Shown: piece by piece, positions 53,912-63,162 of the stretch
How positions within the stretch are numbered: position 1 is the first letter of the stretch
Layout: each line of letters opens with the position of its first letter
DNA from: Pseudomonas sp. stari2
GTDB taxonomy: Bacteria > Pseudomonadota > Gammaproteobacteria > Pseudomonadales > Pseudomonadaceae
Reading direction: 5' to 3'
DNA: 64,000 nt
NCBI RefSeq assembly: GCF_040760005.1
Contig: NZ_CP099760.1
Coordinates: 2,661,501 to 2,725,500 of the forward strand
Program-made: the position numbers and the translations under genes
Notes under the pieces: model-generated
Databases searched by the model: none
Seen by the model: only the letters and a program-made list of their open reading frames with translations
Told to the model about the DNA's origin: nothing

Positions 53912-55195
53912 TCAGCGCAGTTTTTCCAGCATCTGGTAGTACCACATGCCCGCTGCCAGCATCGGATTCCCCAGCAGATCCCCCATTGGCACGCGAATGT
54001 GTGAGCACGCGGCAAACGTGTCGAACTGCTGCATCTGCCCGGTGATTGCCCGGCTCATGATTTCGCCCATGATGTGGGTCGTGGCGATGCCGTGACCGGA
54101 GTAGCCCTGACAATACCAGACGTTGTCCGAGAGCTTGCCCAGTTGCGGGATGCGGTTGATGACGATGCCCATCGCGCAGCTCCACTGGTAGTCGATCTTC
54201 ACCCCTTTGAGCGCCGGGAAGGTCTGTTCGATGCACGGGCGCAGTTCGCCGGCGATGTCCCGTGAGTCCTTGCCGCTGTAGTTGGCGCCGCCGCCGAACA
54301 GCAGGCGGCCGTCGGCGGTGAGGCGGTAGTAGTCGAGGACAAAGCGGCAGTCGTAAACGGCGAGGTCTTCGGGGTTGATCTGCTTTGCCAGATCGCCCAG
54401 CGGCTCGGTGGTGACGATGCCGCCCATGGCCGGGAAGATCTTGCCTTTGAGCTGGCCAGGTTCGAGCTTGTGGTAGACATCACCGGCCAGCAGCACCTGA
54501 TTGGCGTCGATCCGGCCGTGAGCAGTGCGCACGCCGGGACTGTCGCCGTGGATGATCTCCAGCACTTCGCTGTTTTCGAAGATCAACGCGCCAAGGCTTT
54601 CCGCCGCCCGCGCCTCGCCGATACACAGGTTGAGCGGATGCAAATGCATGTTGCGGGTGTTCTTGATCGCGCCGTGATAGAGGTCGCTTTGCAGCAGGTC
54701 GCGCACCTGGCTGCGGTCGAGCAGGCTGACTTCATCGCCCATGCCGCGACGCACGGCTTCGTCATAATCACTGCGCAAACCGGCCATGTGGCTCGGCTTG
54801 TAGGCCGCGTGCAAGTGGCCGTGTTTCAGGTCGCACTCGATCCCGTATTTCTCGACGCGCTGTTTGATGATTTCGTGGCCGCGCCAGCGCAGATGCCAGA
54901 TGAAATCGTCGACCTCATCGCCCAATGTGTTGCGCATCTGCTTACGCATCGCGCCGTCGCCGGACAGGCTGCCGGTGACCTGACCGCCATTGCGTCCGGT
55001 GGCGCCCCAGCCGATTTTGTGGCTTTCGACGATGGCAACTTTCAGGCCTTTTTCGGCCAGTTCGACGGCGGTGGCGACGCCGGTGAAACCGCCGCCGATG
55101 ATCACCACATCGACCTTGTGCCGGCCTTGCAGGGCCGGGTAGTCGGTGTCGCGGTTGAGGGTCGCGGTGTAGTAGGAATTGCTGCGTTCAGTCAT
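53912..55195 (-). CDS. pauB: FAD-dependent gamma-glutamylpolyamine oxidase, second copy
   Basis: ATG 55195 is preferred over TTG 55207; the product has 427 residues, the same length as the 41496 homologue. It starts VDVVIIGGGFTGVATAVEL (GxGxxG dinucleotide site) and ends with GYSGHGIATTHIMGE. The two copies are clearly diverged, so they probably differ in polyamine preference, as the P. aeruginosa PauB paralogues do. The adjacent synthetase gene ends 33 bp upstream, giving a two-gene operon. Confidence 0.88.
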   Translation of the reverse strand: MTERSNSYYTATLNRDTDYPALQGRHKVDVVIIGGGFTGVATAVELAEKGLKVAIVESHKIGWGATGRNGGQVTGSLSGDGAMRKQMRNTLGDEVDDFIWHLRWRGHEIIKQRVEKYGIECDLKHGHLHAAYKPSHMAGLRSDYDEAVRRGMGDEVSLLDRSQVRDLLQSDLYHGAIKNTRNMHLHPLNLCIGEARAAESLGALIFENSEVLEIIHGDSPGVRTAHGRIDANQVLLAGDVYHKLEPGQLKGKIFPAMGGIVTTEPLGDLAKQINPEDLAVYDCRFVLDYYRLTADGRLLFGGGANYSGKDSRDIAGELRPCIEQTFPALKGVKIDYQWSCAMGIVINRIPQLGKLSDNVWYCQGYSGHGIATTHIMGEIMSRAITGQMQQFDTFAACSHIRVPMGDLLGNPMLAAGMWYYQMLEKLR

Positions 55196-55228
55196 GTCAG
55201 TGTCCAAGGCAAAAAAAGGAAAAAAGGA

Positions 55229-56593
55229 TCAGGCTTCGGTCAGGTACCAACGCCAGTCCTGCTCACCCACTTCGGCCATGAACAGCCGGTATTCCGCACG
55301 CTTCACCGCCAGATACACCCCGAGAAATTCCTGCCCCAAGGCGTCCCGCGCCCACACCGATTTTTCCAGTGCCGTAAGCGAAGTCAGCCAGTCCGTCGGT
55401 AGCAATTCCTTCGCCTGCGCATAGCCGTTGCCTTGCACCGGTTCGCCCGGATCGATGTCTTCTTTTATGCCGCGATGAATGCCCGCGAGAATTGCCGCCG
55501 CTGCCAGATACGGGTTGGCATCGGCGCCGCAGATGCGGTGTTCGATGTGCCGGGTGTTGGCCGGGCCGCCGGGTACGCGCAGGCTGACGGTGCGGTTGTC
55601 GACCCCCCAGGTCGGCGCCAGTGGCGCATAGCTGTTGGCCTGGAAACGGCGGTAGGAGTTGGCGTTGGGGCAGAACAGCAGCAGCGAATCCAGCAACGAG
55701 GCGAGCATCCCGCCAATCGCGGTACGCAGCAGCGGCGTGCCGGCCGGATTCTCGGAGGCAAACAGATTGCGCCCATCGGCATCGGCGAGACTGACATGCA
55801 TGTGCATGCCGGTGCCGGCCAGATCATCGAAGGGTTTGGCCATGAAGGTCGCTTGCATTCCGTGCTTGTGCGCCACGGCTTTGACCAGCCGTTTGTAGCG
55901 CACGGCCTGGTCCATCGCCTCCAGCGCATCGCCGTGTTCAAGGGTGATTTCCACCTGGCCCGGCGCGTATTCCGAGATGGCCGTGCGCGCCGGAATACCG
56001 TGCAGTTTGCAGGCGCTGTAGAGGTCGGCGAGGAACGGTTCGATCTGCTCCAGCTCACGCAAACCATAGACCTGGGTGTGCCTCGGTCGGCCGCCGTCGG
56101 CATCCAGCGCTGGTTGCGGGCGACCGTTGTGATCGCGTTTGGCGTCGAGCAGATAGAACTCCAGCTCGCAGGCCATCACCGGGTGATAACCCTCGGCTTT
56201 CAAGCGGTCGATGACCTTGATCAACAAATGACGCGGATCGGCAATGCTCGCCGGCATGCCTTGTTCCGGGTGCATGCTGACTTGCACCGCCGCAGTCGGA
56301 ATCTGCCGCCATGGCAGGCGTACCAGACTGCCTTCCAGCGGGTAGGCGCGGCAGTCGATGTCGCCGACGTCCCACACCAGCCCGGAGTTTTCCACGTCCT
56401 CGCCGTGCACGGTCAGGCCGAGGATGGTGCTTGGCAGCGGGCGACCGCTTTCGTACACGGCGAGCAGTTCTTCGCGGTGCAACAACTTGCCGCGCGGCAC
56501 GCCGTTGGCGTCGAGGATGAACAGCTCGATCATGTCGATGTCGGGGTTCTGATCCAGAAAATTGCGTGCGTCTTCAATGGCTGCGAATTTCAT
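55229..56593 (-). CDS. pauA: Gamma-glutamylpolyamine synthetase, second copy
   Basis: Start ATG 56593 (454 residues; upstream ATG 56599 possible). A glutamine-synthetase-family protein of the PauA group with ELFILDANGVPRGK, CELEFYLLDA, the GMHMHVSLAD segment and NSYRRFQANSY. It ligates glutamate to a polyamine for the oxidase encoded next. It is diverged from the copy at 38498. There is no dehydrogenase or regulator gene in this second locus. Confidence 0.88.
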   Translation of the reverse strand: MKFAAIEDARNFLDQNPDIDMIELFILDANGVPRGKLLHREELLAVYESGRPLPSTILGLTVHGEDVENSGLVWDVGDIDCRAYPLEGSLVRLPWRQIPTAAVQVSMHPEQGMPASIADPRHLLIKVIDRLKAEGYHPVMACELEFYLLDAKRDHNGRPQPALDADGGRPRHTQVYGLRELEQIEPFLADLYSACKLHGIPARTAISEYAPGQVEITLEHGDALEAMDQAVRYKRLVKAVAHKHGMQATFMAKPFDDLAGTGMHMHVSLADADGRNLFASENPAGTPLLRTAIGGMLASLLDSLLLFCPNANSYRRFQANSYAPLAPTWGVDNRTVSLRVPGGPANTRHIEHRICGADANPYLAAAAILAGIHRGIKEDIDPGEPVQGNGYAQAKELLPTDWLTSLTALEKSVWARDALGQEFLGVYLAVKRAEYRLFMAEVGEQDWRWYLTEA

Positions 56594-56722
56594 AATCAAT
56601 CACTCACGATGGCGCCGCACAGGCGCGCAGATTCGGGCCGGACGCAGCTCGGCAAAAGGCGCGGGCGTCCTGGCAGGGATATCGAAAAAGAGGGGGAACT
56701 GTCGCGATTTTTACCGGCGCGA

Positions 56723-56812
56723 TCAGACGGGCAGGCAGATATCCGGCGGGCGTGCGGAGTGACGCAGCTTGGAACGGCTCAGGGCCATGGGGAGATTGAC
56801 GATGCGATTCAT
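56723..56812 (-). CDS. Putative 29-residue small protein, coupled
   Basis: A short frame starting MNRIVNLPMALSRSKLRH with AGGGG six bases before the ATG. The ATG overlaps the stop of the preceding 25-codon frame by 4 nt, as in real coupled genes. It lies 130 bp upstream of the second synthetase, in the same direction. The product is basic and not hydrophobic. It could be a leader peptide. Confidence 0.35.
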   Translation of the reverse strand: MNRIVNLPMALSRSKLRHSARPPDICLPV

Positions 56813-56886
56813 GCGCGGCCCCTGTGAAGGAGGGCGCACAGTGCAGAGACGTTCAACGATTCTGATTGTTGTAGTGACGTGCTCAT
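56809..56886 (-). CDS. Putative 25-residue small protein
   Basis: A short frame beginning MSTSLQQSESLNVSALCALL, preceded by GGAAA ten bases from the ATG, and coupled through ATGA to the 29-codon frame. Function is unknown. Its place at the start of the transcript into the polyamine genes would suit an upstream regulatory frame. Confidence 0.3.
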   Translation of the reverse strand: MSTSLQQSESLNVSALCALLHRGRA

Positions 56887-57120
56887 GACGCGTGTTTCCG
56901 TTGGCGGAAAACGTCGGCGGCGGGAGTGTCCCGCCATGCCGGTGTGGCTGGATAGTAAGGGGGAAGTCCGGGATAAGTAAACGCCTGATTCCGATGCGCG
57001 CGGCAAGTCACCGGCTCAGCGCAACAGATGAAACCCCATCCCGACGAGGGCGCAAACGATCAACACCTCGATCACCCCGCGCTAGAAAACAAACAGCCCG
57101 AGGCAGCCGACAGTGCTCTG

Positions 57121-57582
57121 TCAGGCATGCGCCAGACTCCAGCGAAACACGGCATTCTGATCACTCTCCCGAGCTTCAACCCAGTGCGAACCCTCAGGTG
57201 TGGTCTCACGTTTCCAGAACGGTGCACGCGTCTTCAGCACATCCATGATGAAGGCGCAGGCCTCGAAGGCTGCATGCCGGTGTTTGCTGCTGACGCCGAC
57301 GAACACGATCGGTTCGGTCACCGACAGTGCGCCGACACGGTGCACGATCTCCACCGCCAGCAACGGCCAGCGCTCGCGGGCCTGTTCGGTTATCTGTTCC
57401 AAAGCCTTCTCGGTCATGCCCGGATAGTGTTCGAGGTACAGTTCGTTAACCGTTTGGCCGACATTCAGATCCCGCACATAACCAACGAAATTCACCACCG
57501 AGCCCACCCGTGGGTTGCGCGCATGTAAATCCGCAATCAACTGACCGGCATCGAAGCCTTTCCGCTGGACTCGAACGCCCAT
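57121..57582 (-). CDS. moaE: Molybdopterin synthase catalytic subunit
   Basis: The 153-residue MoaE has the active-site segments SVVNFVGYVRD, LEHYPGMTEKALEQI, HRVGALSVTEPIVFVGVSS and the Lys-rich FWKRET strand. With MoaD it adds two sulfurs to precursor Z. It follows moaD by three bases in the same operon (fdhD-moaC-moaD-moaE). The 57016-57075 gap beyond it holds only a 19-codon frame. Confidence 0.95.
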   Translation of the reverse strand: MGVRVQRKGFDAGQLIADLHARNPRVGSVVNFVGYVRDLNVGQTVNELYLEHYPGMTEKALEQITEQARERWPLLAVEIVHRVGALSVTEPIVFVGVSSKHRHAAFEACAFIMDVLKTRAPFWKRETTPEGSHWVEARESDQNAVFRWSLAHA

Positions 57583-57585
57583 GCC

Positions 57586-57837
57586 TCAACCCCCTGTAAC
57601 CGGTGGGAAAAACGCGATCTCGTCGAAATCCTCGATGGCCTGATCCGGCTGGCACAACTCCTGATTCACCGCACACATCAGGTTGCCGGCGCCGAGGACT
57701 TCACGCCACAGATCGCCACGCTGCATCAGCATCTGCCGCACGTCCTCGACACAAGCGAGGGTGTCGCTGGCCGGAATTTTTTCACCGCCCAGATTGAGCC
57801 GGTCACGGTAGCTGGCGAAGTAGTTGATCAGAATCAT
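57586..57837 (-). CDS. moaD: Molybdopterin synthase sulfur-carrier subunit
   Basis: Start ATG 57837 overlaps the moaC stop by 4 nt; the product has 83 residues. A ubiquitin-like fold ends in PPVTGG, whose terminal Gly-Gly is thiocarboxylated. It pairs with MoaE. Confidence 0.95.
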   Translation of the reverse strand: MILINYFASYRDRLNLGGEKIPASDTLACVEDVRQMLMQRGDLWREVLGAGNLMCAVNQELCQPDQAIEDFDEIAFFPPVTGG

Positions 57838-58319
57838 TGCGGGTTCTCCCATTGAAAGTGGCCGGAGCGGCCGCCCTGTTTGCTGAGCAGACGGATGTCA
57901 CCGATGACCATCGCCCGGTCCACGGCTTTGCACATGTCGTAGATCGTCAGCGCGGCGACACTGGCGGCGGTCAGGGCTTCGAGTTCGACGCCGGTCTGAC
58001 CGGTGAGGCGGCAGGTGCTGGTGATCTGCACACGGTCCGGCGCGCAGGCCTTGAGTTCGACGTGGATCGAACTGAGCAGCAGCGCGTGACACAGCGGAAT
58101 CAGTTCGTGGGTGCGTTTGGCCGCCTGAATCCCGGCGATCCGCGCCACGGCGAAGACATCGCCCTTGGGGTGGCCGTTGGACTGGATCATTTGCAGGGTT
58201 TGCGGACGCATCTGCACCCAGGCTTGCGCGGTGGCTTCGCGGCGGGTCGCGGCTTTGTCGCTGACGTCGACCATGTTGGCGCGGCCCTGATCGTCGAGGT
58301 GGGTGAGGGTGTCGCTCAT
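57834..58319 (-). CDS. moaC: Cyclic pyranopterin monophosphate synthase
   Basis: Start ATG 58319 overlaps the fdhD stop by 4 nt; the product has 161 residues. MoaC features are [16 protein letters not shown], the [20 protein letters not shown] segment and [13 protein letters not shown], with the catalytic Lys in SKQGGRSG. It converts the MoaA product to cyclic pyranopterin. No moaA gene is in the window. Confidence 0.95.
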   Translation of the reverse strand: MSDTLTHLDDQGRANMVDVSDKAATRREATAQAWVQMRPQTLQMIQSNGHPKGDVFAVARIAGIQAAKRTHELIPLCHALLLSSIHVELKACAPDRVQITSTCRLTGQTGVELEALTAASVAALTIYDMCKAVDRAMVIGDIRLLSKQGGRSGHFQWENPQ

Positions 58320-59158
58320 TCGGTTGGCTCCTGGATCGGGCTGTAGATTCGGGGGGCGTTGCGGTGCGGGACGTGGATCAGGTTCAGGCGGTGCTTGAGC
58401 GCCCAACGCACGGTCAATGCAGTGGGCGCAGACAGGCTGACGAGGGTGCCAAGCCGGGCGCGCACCGCTTTGTGAATCAGTTCAAGACTGCAACGGCTGG
58501 TGACTACGACGAAGCCCTGACGCGCATCGAGGCCTTCGAACTTGAGGGCGCCGATCAGCTTGTCGAGGGCGTTGTGGCGGCCGATGTCTTCGCGGCACAG
58601 CAGCGCTTCGCCGTCGGCGTCGAAGTACAGCGCCGCGTGCAGGGCACCACTGCTGCGGGCCAGTTGCTGGGCCTGTTCGATGCGCTGGCGGATACCGTCG
58701 AAATGCGCGGCCGGTGGCAGCGGCGTCGGCGTCAGGATCTCCAGTTGCGGCAGCGCCTGTTCAAGGGCTTCCACACCGCAGAGGCCGCAACCGCTGGTGC
58801 CCGCCATCTGCCGCCGGTGATCCTTCAGGACCCAGAATGCACGGCTGGAAATCTGCACATCGGCCTGGCAGGCCTGGTCAAAGTGAGTCAGACGGATGTC
58901 ATGGATATCGTCGAGACTGTCGACGATGGAGTTGCTCAGGCTGAAGCCGCGAATGAAGTCCTCGATGTTGCCCGGCGAGACCATCATCACGGCCTGATTC
59001 AAGCCGTTGTAGCTGATGGCCAGGGCGATTTCCGCCGCCAGCGCCGCGTGGGACACAGGCGCGTCGTCGAGGTATTCGCGGTAGGCCACTTGCGCCGGTT
59101 GTGGCGCGGGGGCGTTGGCGTCGCCCGGCTCGATGAGTTGTTCAACTTGGCACAGCAT
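58316..59158 (-). CDS. fdhD: Formate dehydrogenase accessory sulfurtransferase
   Basis: The 280-residue protein carries the conserved C124-G-L-C127 pair in SGCGLCGVE, which takes sulfur from IscS and delivers it to the molybdenum cofactor of formate dehydrogenase. Other family segments are [10 protein letters not shown] and the [13 protein letters not shown] stretch. It heads the coupled moa operon. No formate dehydrogenase genes are in the window. Confidence 0.93.
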   Translation of the reverse strand: MLCQVEQLIEPGDANAPAPQPAQVAYREYLDDAPVSHAALAAEIALAISYNGLNQAVMMVSPGNIEDFIRGFSLSNSIVDSLDDIHDIRLTHFDQACQADVQISSRAFWVLKDHRRQMAGTSGCGLCGVEALEQALPQLEILTPTPLPPAAHFDGIRQRIEQAQQLARSSGALHAALYFDADGEALLCREDIGRHNALDKLIGALKFEGLDARQGFVVVTSRCSLELIHKAVRARLGTLVSLSAPTALTVRWALKHRLNLIHVPHRNAPRIYSPIQEPTE

Positions 59159-59317
59159 CTTGAAAGTCCCCGAAGCGCTGAAGTGAGTTCAGGCTACGGG
59201 GCAGCGAAAAGTGCGTCCAATCGCTTGTTCCGATGCAGTGATTGGATTGGTCGATCACTGCTGGCGAAGTTGAAAGCGTTGCACCGGAGTGCAACGTTTC
59301 AGGCAACTTGGGGAGGG

Positions 59318-60217
59318 TTAAACGGCGGGTGCTTCGACACCAAACATCTTGCGCGCCTCGGCAAAGCACTTCTCGGCAATCGCCGAACGCGGTTCGGTCT
59401 TGCGCATCACCAGCCCCAACGGCGCGAGTACGCTGGCGTCCGGCAAATTGATGAAGGCCAGGTGTTCGATCGGTTCTTCCAGACCGCTGTCCAGCGGCAT
59501 GATCGAGCAGCAGAAGCCCTGGTGGATCGCCTGCAGCAGTTGATAGGTCGAATCGCTTTCCATGATCGGCTGCGGATTCAACCCGCGACTGCGGAAACTC
59601 AGATCGATGGATTTGCGGTAATGCATGCCGGTGGTGATCATCCCCAGCGGCAGTTCGGCGGCGTCTTCCCAGCTCATCTCCGGGCCTTCGAAATGGAAGT
59701 GGCGAGTGTCGTAGAGCAGACCGACGCGGGTCTCGCCGATCTCGAAGAAATCGAAATAGTTCGGGTTGACGTGGTCCAGATAACACACGCCGAGGTCCAG
59801 CTGATTGTTGCCCAGGCCTTCGATGATCTCGTTGGAACTCAGCGACGAAAGGCTGTATTTCAGCTCCGGATAGATCGCGGACAACCCCTGAATGTAATTG
59901 ACCGGGTTGAAGTTGCTCAGCGGCACCAGCCCCAGGCGCAGGCTGCCGACCAGTTGCCCGCGGCAGGCTGCGGCTTCGGCAAACAACCCGTCGTGGGCGG
60001 CCAGCAGCGTGCGGGCCCAGGCCAGTACGCGTTCGCCGGCCTGGGTGAAGCCTTCGAAGCGCTGGCCGCGATTGACCAGCACCAGATCCAGCTCGTCTTC
60101 CAGATTGCGCAGGCGCATCGACAGGGTCGGCTGGGTGATGTGGCAGCGCGCGGCGGCCTGGCCGAAGTGACGGGTTTCGTCCAGCGCGATCAGAAACTTG
60201 AGTTGTTTGATGTCCAC
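59318..60217 (-). CDS. LysR-family transcriptional regulator
   Basis: GTG 60217 gives 299 residues starting with the usual DIKQLKFLIALDE. The HTH is HFGQAAARCHITQPTLSMRL; the C-terminal effector domain includes QLDLGVCYLDH and a FCCSIMPLD segment. It lies upstream of the fdhD-moa operon in the same direction with 159 bp between, so it may regulate it, but LysR genes more often control a divergent neighbour. The effector is unknown. Confidence 0.88.
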   Translation of the reverse strand: MDIKQLKFLIALDETRHFGQAAARCHITQPTLSMRLRNLEDELDLVLVNRGQRFEGFTQAGERVLAWARTLLAAHDGLFAEAAACRGQLVGSLRLGLVPLSNFNPVNYIQGLSAIYPELKYSLSSLSSNEIIEGLGNNQLDLGVCYLDHVNPNYFDFFEIGETRVGLLYDTRHFHFEGPEMSWEDAAELPLGMITTGMHYRKSIDLSFRSRGLNPQPIMESDSTYQLLQAIHQGFCCSIMPLDSGLEEPIEHLAFINLPDASVLAPLGLVMRKTEPRSAIAEKCFAEARKMFGVEAPAV

Positions 60218-60516
60218 GATGGCACCTGCTCGATTGAGAATTTTGATTGAGTATTGACGCAGATGCGTACGGCGCACGGAAAGCGCAGGCGGTGACGATC
60301 CCACTGATCGCGTTTTACGTCCAATCGGAAGCGTTTAAGAGGCTATCGAGGGCTTCGATGATGGCCGGTTTCATTGGCTCCATCAGTGACCGGAGTTTGA
60401 TAAAAAGGAGCCGATAGAGCGGGTCGATAATGCGGTTGGTTAGAGTGATTAGACAGTCTTCATAAGTGGCACTTAGGCTCTGGCGCTAATTGAATTGACG
60501 ACGGCCGGAGTGTGCC

Positions 60517-61056
60517 ATGAGTGTTAAAGCGGATGCCTTGTTTGTTCCCTTGAATATTGCCGTGCTGACGGTCAGCGATACCCGTGATTACGCCAGCGAT
60601 ACCTCCGGTCAGTTGCTGGTCAGCCGTTTGCTCGAAGCGGGTCACACTTTGAGCGAGCGCAACCTGCTCAAGGACGACTTGTACAAGATCCGCGCCCAGG
60701 TCGCGCACTGGATCGCTGACGACAATATCCAGGTGGTGCTGATCACCGGCGGCACCGGCTTCACCGGGCGTGACAGTACCCCGGAAGCGGTGGCTTGCCT
60801 GCTGGACAAGCAGATCGACGGCTTCGGCGAGTTGTTCCGCGCCATCTCGATACTCGACATCGGCACCTCGACCGTACAAAGCCGTGCGTTGGCAGGCCTG
60901 TCCAACGGCACGCTGGTGTGCTGCCTGCCGGGCTCCACCGGCGCGTGCCGCACGGCGTGGGAAGGCATCCTCGCCGAACAACTGGATAACCGTCACCGCC
61001 CGTGCAACTTCGTCCCGCACCTCAAACCGGTGCAAGCCTGCGGGCCACGGGGATGA
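60517..61056 (+). CDS. moaB: Molybdenum cofactor biosynthesis protein B
   Basis: The 179-residue MoaB/MogA-type protein has the LTVSDTRDYASDTSG start, the VLITGGTGFTGRD motif for molybdopterin binding and the IGTSTVQSRALAGL loop. It adenylates molybdopterin or acts in metal insertion. Its stop overlaps the moeA start by 4 nt. Confidence 0.93.
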   Translation: MSVKADALFVPLNIAVLTVSDTRDYASDTSGQLLVSRLLEAGHTLSERNLLKDDLYKIRAQVAHWIADDNIQVVLITGGTGFTGRDSTPEAVACLLDKQIDGFGELFRAISILDIGTSTVQSRALAGLSNGTLVCCLPGSTGACRTAWEGILAEQLDNRHRPCNFVPHLKPVQACGPRG

Positions 61057-62258
61057 GCAAGGCTGCATTGATGCCGGTCGAGGAAGCGCTCGACCAACTG
61101 TTGGCGATGGCCAATGAACGACGCCTGCCGGACAGCGAATCGGTGCCACTCAATGAGGCACGCGGACGAGTATTGGCCAGCGATCTGGTCGCCACCCTCG
61201 ATCTGCCGCCGTGGCCGAACAGTGCCATGGACGGCTACGCCTTGAACCTTTCCGACTTGCATCGGCAGCCGTTGCGCGTGTCGCAGCGGGTCTACGCCGG
61301 ACTAGTGCCGGACGCCTTGCTGCCTGGTACCTGCGCGCGAATTTTTACCGGCGCACCGTTGCTGCCGGGCGCCAATTGCGTGGAGATGCAGGAAAACGTC
61401 GAAGTGCTGGAAGATGGCCGAATACGTTTCCTGCAGCCGTTGAAGGTCGGCCAGAACATCCGTGCCCAAGGCCAGGAGAACCGCGTCGGCGACACCTTGC
61501 TGCGCGCCGGCAAACGCCTCGGCCCGTTCGAACTGGCGGTGGCTGCGGGGCAGGGCATGACCCATCTGCCGGTGGTGCGTCGTCCGCGCGTGGCATTGCT
61601 GTCGACCGGTGATGAGCTGGTGGAACCGGGGCAACCACTGCGTCCCGGCAGCATCTACAACAGCAATCGCACCTTGCTCGACCACTGGTTGCGCGAACTG
61701 GGTTGCGAGGTGATCGACGCCGGTATCCTGCCGGATCGCCCGGCGCAAACCCGGCTCAAGCTTGAGCAGTTGCAGGTGGCGGCCGATCTGATTCTGACCA
61801 CCGGCGGCGTGTCTGCCGGTGATGCCGATTGCCTCGGCCAGGTGCTGCGCGACAACGGCAAACCGCTGCTGTGGAAACTCGCGATCAAACCCGGCAAACC
61901 GCTGACGGTAGGCCATTTCGGCACGGTGCCGGTTATCGGTTTGCCGGGCAATCCGACCTCGGCGCTGGTGACCTTCGGCCTGCTGGCGCGCCCGTACCTG
62001 CTGCGCATTCAAGGCGTGGAAGAGGTGATGCCGTTGAGCTTTACCGTCAAAGCCGGGTTCGACTGGCCGAAACCCGGCAGCCGTCGCGAGTACCTGCGGG
62101 GGCGTCTTGAGGGCGGGCAGGCGGCGCTGTATCCGAACCAGAGTTCCGGCGTATTGCTCGGCGCCACCTGGGCCGACGGGCTGGTGGAAATCCCGGAGAA
62201 CAGCACGTTGCGAATGGGCGATCCACTGCGCTTCATTCCGTTCAGCGAGCTGTTCTGA
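61053..62258 (+). CDS. moeA: Molybdopterin molybdenumtransferase
   Basis: ATG 61053 overlaps the moaB stop; the product has 401 residues. MoeA segments are ARGRVLASDLVATLDLPPWP, NSAMDGYAL, the RVALLSTGDELVEPG motif and VIGLPGNPTSALVTF. It inserts molybdate into adenylated molybdopterin. With moaB it forms a two-gene operon, convergent with the broken mipA gene. Confidence 0.95.
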   Translation: MSKAALMPVEEALDQLLAMANERRLPDSESVPLNEARGRVLASDLVATLDLPPWPNSAMDGYALNLSDLHRQPLRVSQRVYAGLVPDALLPGTCARIFTGAPLLPGANCVEMQENVEVLEDGRIRFLQPLKVGQNIRAQGQENRVGDTLLRAGKRLGPFELAVAAGQGMTHLPVVRRPRVALLSTGDELVEPGQPLRPGSIYNSNRTLLDHWLRELGCEVIDAGILPDRPAQTRLKLEQLQVAADLILTTGGVSAGDADCLGQVLRDNGKPLLWKLAIKPGKPLTVGHFGTVPVIGLPGNPTSALVTFGLLARPYLLRIQGVEEVMPLSFTVKAGFDWPKPGSRREYLRGRLEGGQAALYPNQSSGVLLGATWADGLVEIPENSTLRMGDPLRFIPFSELF

Positions 62259-62264
62259 GCACGA

Positions 62265-63062
62265 TCAAAAGGTGTAGACCACTTGCCCGGCAAGGGACGT
62301 CTGCAGCCGACGTTCGACAATCGGGCTGTCGACGGCTTCGTGGTTCAGGTACTGCAGTGCCAGCACCGTCGACACGCTCCATTGTTTGTCCAGCGGCAAT
62401 GACCACGTCAGGTCTGCACCACGGCTGATCAACCCGGCCCGGGCCTTGTACGCCCGGAACTGGCTGCGCGAAGCCTGGGCATCGCTGACGCCGTACCAGG
62501 TGCGCATGTAGTTGCTGTCACCGAACTGGCTGTTGAGACCGCCGGTCACCTTGCCGAAACGTCCTTCGTAGAGCGGCGCGCTGATGCTCAGCTTGAGACG
62601 GTTCCAGGACGAGCCGGTGTCGTGGTCATCGTCGTCCTTTTCCAGCGCATGTTCGAAACTCGCGCCGAGAATGAGCGGGCCGAGGTGATACGTCCCGTCG
62701 AGGCCGATCACCGGGCGCGACTTGATCGAACCCATGCCGTTGAGTTCGTCCGAGCCCTTGTAGCCGGCCTTGCGATCCTTGCGCACGTCGCTGGCGCCGA
62801 TGTAGACGCTGAGGCCGAAATCCTCTTCATCGAAACCTCAGCCCAGGCCTCGGCTAGTGTCGAGGAACACGCCGTAGGGGCTGACGATTTCGACACCCAC
62901 CAATGGCGCCACTACCCGCTCGTCACTGCCGCTGTAGCGCGGCGCACTGGCGGCCCCGGCGCGCAGGGTGGTGTGCCAGTCCTCTGCGCGCAGCGAGTCG
63001 CCGGGCAACAGCAGGCAAAGGGAGGTCAGGGACAGCGAAAACGTACGCAGCGAAACCGGCAT
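62265..63062 (-). pseudogene. MipA/OmpV-family outer-membrane protein gene, interrupted by in-frame TGA
   Basis: The reading frame runs from ATG 63062 (signal peptide, then APLVGVEIVSPYGVFLDTSRGLG) to the end at 62265 (GQVVYTF) in one unbroken phase, except for a TGA at 62838-62840. Downstream the frame continues G-F-D-E-E-D-F-G and then the beta-barrel strands. Trp (TGG) is the likely original codon, a single G-to-A change. The full length, about 265 residues, fits the family, which scaffolds murein enzymes. It may be a recent pseudogene or a sequencing error. Confidence 0.85.
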
Positions 63063-63162
63063 GGGGCACCCGATTAGGAATATGGATGCACCATGCTAGG
63101 CGGGGGGCGGCCGGCAATCTTTGGCAGCTTTGTCGGGAAACTGTCAAAGACTGTGAAGGCCG

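Noticed and set aside
62838..62840. TGA read as selenocysteine because fdhD is near
   Set aside because: The gene is an outer-membrane MipA-type barrel, no hairpin typical of such recoding follows, and Trp fits the position.
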